From Lepas anatifera (taxonomy: Eukaryota > Arthropoda > Thecostraca > Lepadidae): a DNA stretch of 64,000 nucleotides. This document shows positions 47,583 through 60,400 of this stretch, piece after piece. The first letter of the stretch is position 1. Each line of letters opens with the position of its first letter. Below the pieces are notes generated by a model, which was given only the letters and a program-made list of their open reading frames with translations, was not told the DNA's origin and made no database searches. The position numbers and the translations under genes are program-made. Location: NCBI GenBank assembly GCA_034440635.1, contig JAOTON010001911.1:889001-953000 (forward strand), given 5' to 3'.

Positions 47583-49548
47583 GCCCCAGCGCCGCGGAAC
47601 TTTTGCCCTTCCTGTTGTCAAGGTTCAGGTACCTTGCGCAACAGGAAGATGATCCTCACAAACCCAAAGAACTTAACCCACTCCGCCTTTAAAGTGGAGT
47701 ATTGAAACAAGCAGATAAACTTGAGATAAATGCGGACTATCTGTTGACCTGGTGTGAAAAGCAGCCGGCAAATTTTTCTGGACGTATGAACCATTAGCTA
47801 CTACGTCTAAAGAGCTACGTTTTCGGCGTCCTCGCGGGTGGCCACAGATACGGCGTATACGTTGTCCCACGATCTCCATTTCTCGAGGCGCTTCTGTGCA
47901 CCTTCAAGATTGCTGCCGTCAGTACGGTGCCTCTCCGGGAAGAGAAAGGGACAGGGCAGAGTAGGGGACATTCGAAGAGGAGATAATACAGAATGCGCTG
48001 ATGCCGCATGAGGCGATGGTCGATAGCTTGCACAGCAAAGGCCGCGGTCTGGCCGCCCCAGCCTCCTTTGCCAATATATCACGACCGGGGACTAATTCAA
48101 CGAGAATGCAAGGCCTGAAGCCCCCCTTTGGTCGGTTGAGGCGTCCCCTGTCAGGAACTCTGCGGGATACGCGCCATGAAATTTACATTAGAGCGCCTTT
48201 CGTTCCGGTAAACTGTGTGGAGACCTCCCTTCTACTGCCATAGGCTGCCGGTTGACTATATGACTAGCAACCTGGTAAAAGTTAGGTTCGTTACCTTACC
48301 GTAAAATTTTAGAAGCACCAGTTTCCTAAATGTCAAAAATTGCAATGGAAAGAAATTGCAATTATTTTTAAATTGCCCCTCGTCATGAACACCGGCAAAC
48401 CCCCGGCGCAATATAGGCACCTTCTCCTTCTTCTCTCACTGGGGTCCTCTGACCTCTGGGGCAGGCCACTCGGCTTGTTGCGTTGCCCCATGACACACGT
48501 AGGAACTAACTGTACATACCAACATATGACAAATGGATCAGTACCTAAATAAAAGCCTCAAAGTTTCATATGTTTCACTCTCATGGTCACCATTTTGATA
48601 ACAAGGCCGAGCGCTTTAAAACCTACCGGTGGCGAGCCCCTGAGCTGTTGGATGTACATTTTCGACTCCGTGTTGAGCTCGACTCGGGGTTTCCCGGGCT
48701 GCTCATGGCTCTGGATAGTCCAACCGCAGAACAGTCATCTCTGACTCACCAACGCACTGCCCTAGGGAGACACAGATGGCCATGACATCAGTTGCAACAT
48801 TACTTCCTCTTTATTTATGAAGGTTTTGCTAGCTGAGTTTATAACTGAGAGCAGTTTTGTAGAGCGTGTTGAGGGATCACTTTTGGTATATTTAATTTTT
48901 CCCAAAGCTCTTTGAATCAAATTTCCGCAATCTCTAATGTTCAAAGTAAAGGGGCAAATAAACTTATTGCCTTATTTCAAACCTCGAAGGAATACCTTCC
49001 ATATGGTTGCAGCAATCTGATTGGTCCTAAGGTCTAAGCCCCGCCCACTAGCGAAAAATGTCATGCTAGCGAGTGAGCCAGCTTACGATATGCCCGTTTC
49101 AAGGAACGACAAAACTGGCACAACACATTTATTTCATTTGAGCACACAAGGTCCAGCTAATTAGAGAAGCCATCCGTCTCCGAAAAGAAGGTACACATAT
49201 ACCTACTCACTTTTTCTAAGGATGCTTCAAATTGTATTGGCTTGATATGTCTGCATACAGATTCCAGTGAGATGATGGAACTTTTGTAGGCAGAAAAATA
49301 ACATTTATTTCCCTGGTTTCTAACATTCTGCTTAGATTAAAGTTGATATCATTAGAACTGACTGCTAAGTATCCTAAGCAGTGCAGGTTCTTCTTTTCAT
49401 ATAAATATAACAGTCAACTCCATTTTGCCTCTCTCTGGTACACAATACGCAAAAAAACTCTTCGGGTAAGGTAAGGTCACTGGTAAAATGACATTATTTA
49501 CGTCAGTGGGTGCAGTATTTTTTCTTGGTTTGGTGGAAAATGAGGGTA
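47583..49548. other. Upstream of the protease gene: no gene supported
   Basis: This is the presumed promoter side of the protease. Short open frames on both strands lack domain motifs. A non-coding first exon or enhancers could lie here, but none can be pointed to. Confidence 0.45.
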
Positions 49549-51251
49549 GTTAAGATGTTCCCTGGCCTCTCCCTCGAATCCGGAAATGTAAAAACACTGA
49601 AGATTGTATATTCGGGCACAGCCCTTCATCAGAATCGTGGAGTAAATATCACTAATTCTCAGTCCTAGTATAGCCAGACCTCGAATTGAGCTTCACACAA
49701 AAATGCCTTTTAGAATTAATCGTTAAAAATAAGATTGCATGTCTGACAACAACCATATTGGTACCTCTAACCTAAGTAATGCCGACAATACGACAAACCT
49801 AGAGCGTATTTTGACAGTCTTTTCTATTATTTCAGCCAAACACTAGCTTTGATTAACAGTGAAAAACTTGCTGAAGAACCTTTATCCGTTATTTGAATAT
49901 TTCTGTTCTTCTTATATATATATTTTTATTTTCCGTCGACTGCAGCTAAAATGCTAACCAAAAACTACCTATTAAGCACTAGTAGACGTGATACTAGATC
50001 GGTGTAAAGACTGCATACTTTCCCTTTAAGATGATGCTATATTTACAATAAAGCCTCCCTCGAATTATTTAGTTAAGATTGTACCTGGTGGTCAAGGTCA
50101 ACTTTTTTGTAATTGATAAACCCATTTTCCACAGCCTGCTCCTCTGGCCCAACGTTACGTCGAAAGAGTATGCGTGTGGCTGTAAAAAACATTATAAATT
50201 TTACATTATACTTATTCACAACCCTGCCCTTAGTATGTACCTCTTAAACAAATGCAACTTTTATAGCTAGTTAATGTGAACAATCATTGGTATATACTTA
50301 GTATTTATATACTTAGTATTTACCAATGATTGTTCACATTAACTAGCTATAAAATTTGCATTTGTTTAAGAGGTACATACTAAGGGCAAGGGTTGTTGAA
50401 TAAGTATAATGTAAAATTTATAATGTTTTTTACAGCCACACGTATACTCTTTCGACGCTTAACGTATATACTTAGTATTTATATACTTAGTATTTACCAA
50501 TGATTGTTCACATTAACTAGCTATAAAAGTTGCATTTGTTTAAGAGGTACATACTAAGGGCAAGGGTTGTTGAATAAGTATAATGTAAAATTTATAATGT
50601 TTTTTACAGCCACACGTATACTCTTTCGACGCTTAACGTTGGGCCAGAGGAGCAGGCTGTGGAAAATGGGTTTATCAATTACAAAAAAAGTTGACCTTGA
50701 CCACCAGGTACAATCTTAACTAAATAATTCGAGGGAGGCTTTTATTGTAAATATAGCATCATCTTAAAGGGGAAAGTATGCAGTCTTTACACCGATCTAG
50801 TATCACGTCTACTAGTGCTTAATAGGTAGTTTTTGGTTAGCATTTTAGCTGCAGTCGACGGAAAATAAAAATATATATATAAGAAGAACAGAAATATTCA
50901 AATAACGGATAAAGGTTCTTCAGCAAGTTTTTCACTGTTAATCAAAAGCTAGTGTTTGGCTGAAATAATAGAAAAGACTGTCACAAATACTGCTCTAGGT
51001 TTGTCGTATTGTCGGCATTACTTTTAGGTTAGAGGTACCAATATGGTTGTTGTCACGACATGCAATCTTATTTTTAACGATTAATTCTAAAAGGCATTTT
51101 TGTGTGAAGCTCAATTCGAGGTCTGGCTATACTAGGACTGAGAATTAGTGATATTTACTCCACGATTCTGATGAAGGGCTGTGCCCGAATATACAATCTT
51201 CAGTGTTTTTTACATTTCCGATTCGAGGGAGAGGCCAGGGAACATCTTAAC
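49549..51251. repeat. 1.7 kb palindrome with a 174-bp tandem duplication at its centre
   Basis: The left arm from GTTAAGATGTTCCCTGG (49549) to about 50290 is repeated nearly identically in reverse to GGGAACATCTTAAC (51251). The central block, 50291-50464, is repeated at 50465-50638 with a period of exactly 174 bases. Arm identity is very high over more than 600 bases. No open frame or transposon end was recognised. It may be a young fold-back element or a false join from a read that turned back on itself. Confidence 0.85.
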
Positions 51252-51574
51252 AACTCATCATCATGCTCCTCGCCGCAGCACTTAAAAACTTATCAACGAA
51301 AATGAGGGTACTTTAGATGCAATTCAAATGTGGTTGAACCGGGTATTGGGCACAATTAATTCGTATGGGAAAGATGATATATTCTCAGTTCGAAACTGGG
51401 CTCAGTTCGAAACCCATAATGAAGGAATAAAATGTTACGTGATAGAAAAGGAATCTCGAAACATCCTACCCATCAAAAATGCAGATGCAGCCTCACTACT
51501 GTGTGGCGCACTAAAGATGATTGGATAGCATGATCTCATCATGAAGATCACATGCTAGTATAGCAATATTTCGA

Positions 51575-51715
51575 TATTCAAAGCTCGGGTTCAAAGCCCG
51601 GCGGCTTCCCTGGACGAGGAGCAAGCTGGCTCCCGAGAAACCCTGCGAAAGAGTTGGTGACGCCATATGGCCCAGGCAGTTGGTGCGTCAATAAACCCCA
51701 AAAATTATACCAATA
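51575..51715 (+). mobile_element. SINE, same family as 29733-29881
   Basis: Contains B-box GGGTTCAAAGCC, then GAGTTGGTGACGCCATATGG and tail GGCAGTTGGTGCGTCAATAA followed by ACCCCAAAAATTAT. The 5' head with the A box is not clear, so it may be truncated. Confidence 0.75.
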
Positions 51716-52732
51716 TTTGGATGCCTTGCAACGCTTATCAATATTCTGACATATGCTTAACATATCTTAACAGGAGTGATTTCCAACGTTGATAGGCTTC
51801 GGAGTGCTGAGAGAAGATCAGCGGAAGTCAGAGGAGGTCCAGTGCCGTGCTGGTCTCTGAACTGAGACACCTATCTTACACTGAGCGGCTGAGAGAACGC
51901 GAACTCCCTTAGTTGTATTATCGTAGAAGGGGGTGACATGATCAGGATCTACCAGATACTAGGACCGTGACCGTGACAACCGTTCAAGAACAAGGGGACA
52001 TACTTGCAAATTGGTGAAGCCCCGTGCGAGTTCCCGAGTGCGGCGAAATGCTTATGCAGTTAGTGTGACAAATAACCTTGTAATGTTCTGCCAGAGCACA
52101 TGGTCTGTGCCCGCTCTTCAAGCACATTTAAATCTAGGCTTGACGTGCATTGGGCGGGCCTGATGTGCGCAATTCCGGATACAGATTAAGACAGGAGCTA
52201 GTACAGTGGAAATGGTAGCATTGGGGCCCGGCTACTGCCGAGCGGCAGATCTATTGGCTGCCCCTGCTGTTGGCAGCGCAACGTCCGGCTGGTTTAAAAG
52301 AGTGGGGCGCTTTGGTTATGGATGTGTCCTTTGGATAGTGGGAAATGGGCTGTTTGTGTGTGGGTTTGGGTGGGTGGGTGGGTGTGTCTGTGTATGTGGT
52401 TTTCCCCAGGGATCCTTGCAGGTCGTTGAAGGCCATATCACGTCCTATGTTGTTCTCAGACAGACCCAACAGGCCATGCCTCGTAACGCCTGTCTCCGCA
52501 ACTAACAAACTAAAAGCCTGGCCTGTGGAAAATTGTCAATATTTTCAAGTCTTCACAAACAAAATTCCTCAATTTTCTCATAGTCATGCCCTGCCACAGC
52601 CAGAGACTTCCAAATTTACCTTATGGCACACCCCCAGGGAGAGAAAGGCAGGATAACTCAGACATTTCGATAGCCCATTTGCTGCATTTAGTTATCACAA
52701 ATTCTAACTGTTTCTTTCAGATCCCATCGTCA

Positions 52733-52971
52733 CAGGCGAATCTAGGATCGCTAATCAGGGGGAGGACCTTACTGGAGGTCACTATCCGGACCAGGAGGGC
52801 ACCACTTTGGACTGGCAAAACCTTTTATCCAAATTATATCGATGGGCGCCAATTTTCGCATCCTGGCGGGGAGGTAAGGGGCGAAATTTCAGGGGTGCCG
52901 TGACTACTTCAAGGGGCGCCGAGGTCTGATCGAGGGGCACCTGCCCCCTGGATCTGCCCATGCCCAAGGTG
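52733..52971. mobile_element. hAT-like MITE, decayed
   Basis: Ends CACAGGCGAATCTAGG and CCTGGATCTGCCCATG with mutated GGATCC words and GGGCGCC-rich interior. Flanks CCCATCGT and CCCAAGGT agree at six of eight bases. Confidence 0.7.
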
Positions 52972-53029
52972 TGGAATGAAAATGTAGCATTAAATATGAT
53001 AGATATCAACGATGTACCGCGCAGTAAAT

Positions 53030-53850
53030 TATTCTTTAACACGTGCACTGACGGGGGCGGGTACCCGCCGCTTCGGGTTTTTTTCGGAGACAGATTAAGA
53101 GCGAGCGGCGCTATGCGCTGCCGTATTTCGTTTGTATGTACCTTATATCTGGCCATTTTTATAACTTTGGACAAAATGTTTTGGCTAGGTCATCTCAGGT
53201 CAGGTCACCAGTGCAGGTCAAGTGATCTCACCTAAAAAACAGTTTGAGATAGCATAAATTCAGAACAGATTGGGCCTTTCTAATTGAAACGCATCACCCA
53301 ATGGGCCTACGGAATTCCACGAAATGTATTCCGCTATTTTTATATCGATGTCCCAAGGTCAGGTACGGGCCGTGACCTCTCCATTGGAAATGCATGGGGA
53401 AAATGGTGTGAATGAATTACCTAAAAAGATGGATGGTGTTAGATCATTTATTATAACGGTCATTATGTTTGCCTTGTCTGTGTGGTTCTAAGGATGTGCA
53501 TTTTTCCTAATTTGACCGTGACCGAACCTCAGTTGAGGTCAAATCCTATATTTGACCTGATTTGACTTAGAAAAGTCATATTTTATATTATTCGATTTGG
53601 CTTGCTGTGAGGATTCTTTGGGTTTAAATTGTTTTGCTCTATCTTTACTAGTTCAGATGTAATGGCTGAAAACCTTCATCAACATGCTATCCCTTATAGT
53701 GGCATACCGTGAGCAATAGTGACATTAAATGTGATCTGCAAAAAATGGTAGAAATATTTTATATAGAACATTAAATTGGCTTTTGTCTTATCATGCGCTC
53801 GCTGGAGGGCGAATTTCTCCCGCTCGTGGTTTTCTGACATCACGCGTAAA
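53030..53850. repeat. AGGTCA-rich TTAA-type element
   Basis: Left end TTTAACACGTGCACTGACGG with GGGGGCGGGTACCCGCC. The body shares the ATATCGATG and GACCTCTCCATTGGAAATGC blocks with the other copies. The right end is uncertain, near GGCGAATTTCTCCCGCTC at 53810-53830. Confidence 0.6.
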
Positions 53851-54330
53851 CGGAGAAAGTGCTTATCTTAGCCTGTACCAGTATCCTCCTTGATTACTTT
53901 AGTACATGTCCCCAAATCTTTTATACTGTAGCTGTTTAAGCGCATGAGACCCAGGGACACATAATCGTGAGCCCGATGTAGCCCCATAGCGACATAAACT
54001 TTTTCATAAACGAACCTCGCTGTACCGCCCTTCGAATGTAAATGAACTGCAAGAAACGCCCTTGCAAGCTTTACACCTCGGCCACGTTCACCCAACACCC
54101 AGACTACCCAGTTGTAGATCGACGGTAGATAAGCTCGGTTGGTGCCTGGTCAGATGAGCTCTGTAACATTATCTCCTTGGCCATGTTGAGTTTTCGGCCG
54201 GTGTGCTAGAGCTGGTTCGGTATAAATATTTAACGCTGCTGAAAAGTGGTTATGCTCCTTTTTGCAACGTAATTCATGCCTGCAGCATGCTGCTTCAATG
54301 TCTAACGAAATATAACCTCACAAGAACAGT

Positions 54331-54475
54331 CACTGGCGGACGCAGAGGGGGAGCCAGGGGGCCATGCCCCGCCCAAGTTGCGAAATTTTGGCCGATTTCC
54401 TGAAAAGCACCATGTTTTTACGATTTTTCCCAAGTTGCCTCCCTCCCGAAAGCGACGCTCCTGCGTCCGCCCCTG
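54331..54475. mobile_element. hAT-like MITE (GGACGCAG type)
   Basis: A 145-base unit with ends CACTGGCGGACGCAG and CTGCGTCCGCCCCTG and a perfect 8-bp duplication AGAACAGT (54323-54330, 54476-54483). Confidence 0.95.
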
Positions 54476-54897
54476 AGAACAGTCCACGCCGGTGCTGCAT
54501 TTCCTAGCAAACTGCGCATTAGTTCGGACAGAGCAGAGTGGCCATAGTATCTGCCATTAGCTCTTGTGTTAATAACGTAGGACTGTTACCGCTTTCTTTC
54601 AAGGACGACAGCTTTCCGGGGGGGGGCCTAGTGGCTTCTTTGCTCGTCTTCAGATCGGATAGCATGGGTTAACGTGGGTTCAATCCCCACGGTGGGAAAC
54701 CGCCCTCCGTGTCCGATCTGACCCGGTGGAGAGGATCCTTAAACACCCACACCAATACGCCCTGTAGTTGGGCAAGTGCCCCTCTTGAGAGAGACCCTAA
54801 TAAAAAATTACAGACGTTGTGATAATAAAGGTAGTTGTTACAAATAATCGGATTCTTAGTACTTTGGAGATAAAAAAATGCTCGAATCAAATTCTCC

Positions 54898-55045
54898 TAA
54901 GCCAGCGGGCCGCAGTTCAAGTCCCTGGCGGAGCCTCTGAATTAGTCGATTGGATGCCCGAATCCCTCCCAACAGGATGAGAGTTGGCAACGCCGTATAA
55001 CATTGGCAGTTGGTGCGTCGTTAAACCCCAATAATTATAACATTC
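54898..55045 (+). mobile_element. SINE, same family, third copy
   Basis: B-box-like GCAGTTCAAGTCCC, body GAGTTGGCAACGCCGTATAA and tail GGCAGTTGGTGCGTCGTTAA followed by ACCCCAATAATTAT. The tail resembles the conserved 3' end seen in several widespread animal SINE groups; the assignment is from memory of that motif and not tested. Confidence 0.72.
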
Positions 55046-55504
55046 TAAACCTTGGGTTTCGACATCTTAAACAGAATGAACAGAAAATAAAGATTATCAG
55101 GGATTCCTTGTTTCAGAAGTTGAAGAATGGAACCAGAGCCTAAACAGCAAGTGAACCTAACAAAACACTGGATAGAGAGCCCACAGAACTAGCTTTGTGG
55201 ACCTGTTCCCCTCACATGCCATGCATCATTTTTTTATATAGTCGTGTCGCAGCTGCTTCGGAGTGTAAACAAAACACCACAACGCACCATCTTTGGAGGT
55301 AGAGGGAAGTACGAATGCTAAGAGTTTCTAGCGCAAGCATTTTACGATAAATGCTTGAATGAAAGATTCTCTGTAAAAGAAAATCAAACAGTCGCTTCTT
55401 CAGAACTTGTATTTGTATTTTTGCAGTATATATGAGCAACAGGATTATCCCACTGACAGCTCAAGTAATTCGATAAAACAATACATGAATATTTACAAGA
55501 AATG

Positions 55505-55560
55505 ATGACAGAGAATGCCACTGGAAGATCGTATGACAGAGAATGCCACTGGAAGATCGT
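55505..55560. repeat. 28-bp tandem duplication
   Basis: ATGACAGAGAATGCCACTGG plus eight bases occurs twice without change. A second short doublet, CTAGAAGTGGGTAAATT, follows at about 55825-55862. Confidence 0.9.
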
Positions 55561-56644
55561 CCAGGATGTGAAGTTGATACCTGAGAGACGGCTTTCTAAA
55601 ACGCAGTCGCAATAAGCTGATTCAACCGCATGATTTAAAAAATCAACCGTCCCTCCGTCGCAACATCTCAGTTCATTTTAATATTACAAATAGTAGTGCT
55701 ACTACTAGTAATGATATTATTAGTGGAATGATATACTATTTTTTAATCGTTTATAATCCCACTTCTTCAAACCTCTCCCTTCAACACCAAAATCTCCCTC
55801 GCTTCTAGAAGAGGGAAGAATAGACTAGAAGTGGGTAAATTAGGCTAGAAGTGGGTAAATTTGGCCGCTGGCAAGAGGCATAGTCAGGTTATAGCCCTGG
55901 ATCCATCCCTGGAGGTGGGAATTTACCCACGGACTGAAGTCGTGTCAATTAAAGGTCCTTCACTTCTATTTCTAATAATTAACCTGTGGCAGGCAAGGCA
56001 CTCATGGCTGGCACAGTTGATCCTCTTCAACCTATAATACCCCGGCTCTTCGTGCCTAACTATGCACTGCGGTTTCGCTTAGATATCGTTGGAATCTTTG
56101 GGACTACTATTGCAAGATCAAAGCGTGACGTCACACCAGTGGAGGTTCCGTGACACCGTGGTTGGGAGATCGGAGCCGCTGAGGCTTCTACCCAGCTTTA
56201 GCCACAATATTTCTGATGCAAGGGAAAACAGGCCGAGGCATTCCAATGAAACAAACCGACCGATGTATTGAATTCTCATTTAAATTGGTAAAGGAGATCA
56301 TACAGATCATGTACTCGGTGAAGTGGACGATAAAGTGCAGGTGCTAAATGCACCCGCGATATTTTTGTCTGGACATCAAAACTCTCACGTTATGGCCTTG
56401 AGCGCTCATGCTGTCACCGCACAAGGATATTTATGACACCACGGAATACTATTGATATCAAATATAATTATGTATTTTGCAAGGCATCACAAATGTGGTG
56501 CAATGAATTATTTTAGAGCTCTGTAAAACAATGCACTTGCCAAATTTTCGAAAGTTTCATAGTCTGAAAGTACTATATCGCTCCCAGTGAGTATTTGGTT
56601 TCATTTAAATACCAGTTTCTTATGCACATGCATACTGTGCATGG

Positions 56645-56645
<1 letters not shown>

Positions 56646-56706
<61 letters not shown>
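56646..56706. repeat. (AT)n microsatellite
   Basis: About 30 uninterrupted TA repeats. Confidence 0.97.
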
Positions 56707-56709
<3 letters not shown>

Positions 56710-57429
56710 ATGAGCATGTTTAGCTATCGTATATCCTGCTATAGGATGCTTTGACTTAATTCTCGTTTTTCGAACTACCGTCAGAAACCCTATCTTCAAA
56801 AACAAAAACTATGGGGATGCCTACGTCAGTCCGGACGCTTGACTTTATTCTGACATGGTATAGCATTCTGCGGAAAAGATGGCAGCCTTGACAAGTCACA
56901 TCCGCACCCTTACAGCCTGTTTAGCACATCACGTGTAGAGAGCGTGGAGATAGCAGATGCTGCGACCGGAAGAATGATGCCGTGACCTCATCTCCCGCCT
57001 CAGTGTCAGGAAACCAAAGTTCCCCAACGATAAAAACGCAGGACAGACAGTCCCAACTTCATCCCGCCTGACCAGATAAAACGCCAGTTCGTCACTGCTG
57101 CAGGGCCGGCAGCTCTGCAACAGTGTGAGCTCAAATATTTTGGAAAATAAAGCTCACGGCGCGAGCTGATTTTGAGCTGAAGCGCACTGTAGCTCAAAAT
57201 CACCAAAGGGCTTAAATTACTCTTTAAGTTCACTGGAAACCAGCCACTTAAAAAACTGCTGGAAAGCTCCATTTTACCTGCTTCAAAAGGGAAAGTTTTC
57301 CTCAGAAAAAAACAGCTAGGCAATATTCTTGTTATCATGCACTGCACGACAGTAAACAATCGCTATGAGGGCCTCCACATTTCTAACGATCCCTTCAATA
57401 CCTTAATCTCGGACATAATGTGTTGGCTG

Positions 57430-60400
57430 CAGACTTGTTGAGTCGCGACTCAGAGTCAGAGAGTTGACTCTGAGTCGGTTTAAGTTTTCCTTGAGTCAGA
57501 GTTGAGTCGACTCACGTCCAGATTTAGGTTGAGTCTGAGTCGACTTAATTGCTCGACCAGTTGAGTGGAGTCAGAATCAGATTCAGCCTCTAAGCTGTGA
57601 GTCAGGAGTTGAGTGGACTCAAAACTCTATTTTCTTAACATACATGATTACATGGCTGACATTTTAGACATTTTCATGACCAGTTTTGAAAGATTTCATC
57701 TTGCAATTTGCTAATAGGACGTACTTTATTATTTTCATATCCACACTACACTCATCCCAGGATCAGTCATTAACCACAATAAGCTGTATAAACTATACAA
57801 TTTCAAAACCACACACAATTGCTAGTTGTTTTCCATTTAATCCTAGCAATAGCATGCAAAATCATACAGAAAATGCAATTTGGCACACATTCATAATTTT
57901 TTTACTTTGAGGCTGCACACCAGACAAAGTCCTAAGCTGATAATCCTGCAATAATTCACTCTTAGGAAGCCACATCTTTATTTTATATTTTCTTGCTTCA
58001 GTTGACTGAAAAAACTAAGTAATATAAGCGCCAGGTAGAGGATACCAAAAATCTTGTTTTGCACATGAGTCTTGAAATGGGTCAAAATGGAAACTGAAAG
58101 CCTCAATAAGCTGTTTTTCAAAGTAATTTCTTGATTGGTTATGGTTTGAGGACATCACCTGGTAGATAATATCAACACTGACGACACAGCACTGTACCTA
58201 CTGTCCTCTGTATACGGAAAGTAAAACTTGTCCTATCCCTGGCAATCCCTACACATCAAGTCTCTCACAAACCACCACTCTTTAAATTATGTTGATTATT
58301 ATTTACCTATTTACCACCCGCCCACTGCACAACATGCCACTGCAGCACCTCCTGAACCCCACGTGCGCCACGCCAGTCACAAAACCGTCATTGTGCGCCA
58401 TAATATGTTAGCTTTTCTTCAAGATGATTTTCTTAGTTGTGGTAAGTTAAGTGACTTTTGAAGTGCTATTTATCGTCATCTTTTGTGTCATCGGAGGCAG
58501 TGTCCCAAAACCTGGGGTGCTGGGTGTAGAACGACACCCAGTCAATCAGAATTTTCCACTCACTTTTATATTTTTTTGCTGAATTTTCCACTCACTTCCA
58601 ACAATATTTACTATTACTATTGAATAACTACTGAACAATATTTTACTACTATTGAATTTTACTCAACAATACTTACTACAAAGCCCAGTTCCATTGCTTC
58701 CTCTACCAACGTCCACTGGAAAAAGAGAGCAGCAGAATCGACTAGAAGATCGCCAAATTAACTCGGCTCTTATGCGCTTCTTTCGCTTTTCTGAAAGAAA
58801 ATCTGGCGATTTCTATTTTTCTGGTCAATTATACCTGGCATCCTTAACTCCACCGATTTCAGTGGAACAACAGAATCGAAATTCTGGCGCGGGCAAGACG
58901 CACAGTGCCCCCTCCCCTGCCCCACCGGAGAAAGTTCCAATGGGTGAACGCCGCCACTAAATTCCACCACTCGCAAAATTGGTGAGTGGAAAATTAGACA
59001 CCCTAGCCTTGTGTTGCCAAAAAAATGAGCTGACCGCTTTGAAAGATACATTTCTGGAAAGCAGTTTATCTGTGCATATGATTTCTAGGCTTACGTCCTT
59101 GAAAAGTTGTTTTTGTATTTCTGGTACCGAGAATAGTGAAAAATCATTTTTGGTCATCTTGCTGTTAAAAGCAATTATCTTGAAATTTGTATGGTAAGCA
59201 GCATATTTTTTGACATTGTATCGTAGAAAATTAACCATTTATTGCGTAGAAAATAATTTTTATCCATATTAGCCCTTCATTGCTGCGTCCACGCCGTGTG
59301 ACACCCAAATCCACTCACGACACCCTACGACACCCTAGGCATAAATACGCTGATATTTAAGTTGAACTAAAAGTGTCCGGTACTTTAATACATTGAAACT
59401 CTACATTTTCATTAAATGATTTTTTTGGGCAACAAGAATGCATCCAGTTACCCTTCAAACATCGGCACTTTTTGTATGGCTGGTCTACGGCGTGGACTTA
59501 CCAAAACGCCGTCTTTACATCTAGTAAATAAAAGCGGCATCTTTAGGCTTTTTGAAAGGCTGGTTTCGTATTCGTTATTGACAAAACATTGTTAGTCTTC
59601 CTCTTGGTGTGCTTTTAGTTGTATAATTTTCTAGTCTATAAGGATTTAGAAAATAAATTTAGAGCAAGTTTTGAAATGCAAATTATGTTGCTTATGCGAC
59701 CGGCAACTGGATTGCTATCAGAAATTTAAATTAGTAGTTGCTTCGACGCTGTCGCAACCCGCCGCGCCTGGCTGATTGTAGACGAAAGGAAGAAACAACA
59801 GAAAGGAGGCTGCAGCAGCTTCGATTAATATTGATAGAAAGCAGCATACTCATATGAAGGTGAGTATATATGTGAAGAGAAGCAGGGGAATTGACAGGTA
59901 AAGAAAAGAAACTTTTAGCAAGAGTCTGGAAGAGGTTATTGCCATGATAGAAAGTTTGTAGTTTCGTCTGGGTTAGTTGAGTGTAAACCAAGGCTCTACT
60001 GGGCCCTAGCATAGGTGTATGCGAGGTGCAGTGATTGAGGACAGGTGTGGCCTCCAAAATTCCGATAGCTATAGGTATAGGTATAGGAGGGGCGTTGTCC
60101 CGGACAGGAAAACTATACAGTGTATGCGTAGATAATTAATTTTGGAACTAGGTATTGCATGAAAATATCCCTTTTCATTTTTCACCACCTGCCGATCTCG
60201 GAGGCCCCTCTGCAGATTTGTTTAAGGGGGCCCCGATATTTCGTCTCAGGGGCCCTTAAAAGCTGGTCGTGTGGGAGTGGAAGGGCACAAGAGTTGGTCT
60301 AGGGAAGCCCCCCAAGAGTTTTAGTAGCTCCCAGAGTTCTTTCCCCCAAAGGTTGGTCTCAGAGGCCCCCCAAAAGTTTTTTATTTGTGGAAATTCACCA

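Larger units (their letters stand above)
55046..57421. other. Nothing recognised apart from short repeats
   Basis: AT-rich DNA with a 28-bp doublet and a TA microsatellite. The frame of about 117 codons on the minus strand at 57359-57006 has no motif I recognise and no splice support. Confidence 0.45.

Noticed and set aside
50291..50638. CRISPR-like or satellite array
   Set aside because: Only two units, exact 174-base period, within a palindrome in eukaryotic DNA.
54655..54735. Possible tRNA gene (GGGTTCAATCCCC looks like a B box)
   Set aside because: I could not draw an acceptor stem or A box around it; more likely a repeat or SINE fragment.
57006..57359. 117-codon minus-strand frame
   Set aside because: Hydrophobic patches only, no recognisable motif and no neighbouring exon.
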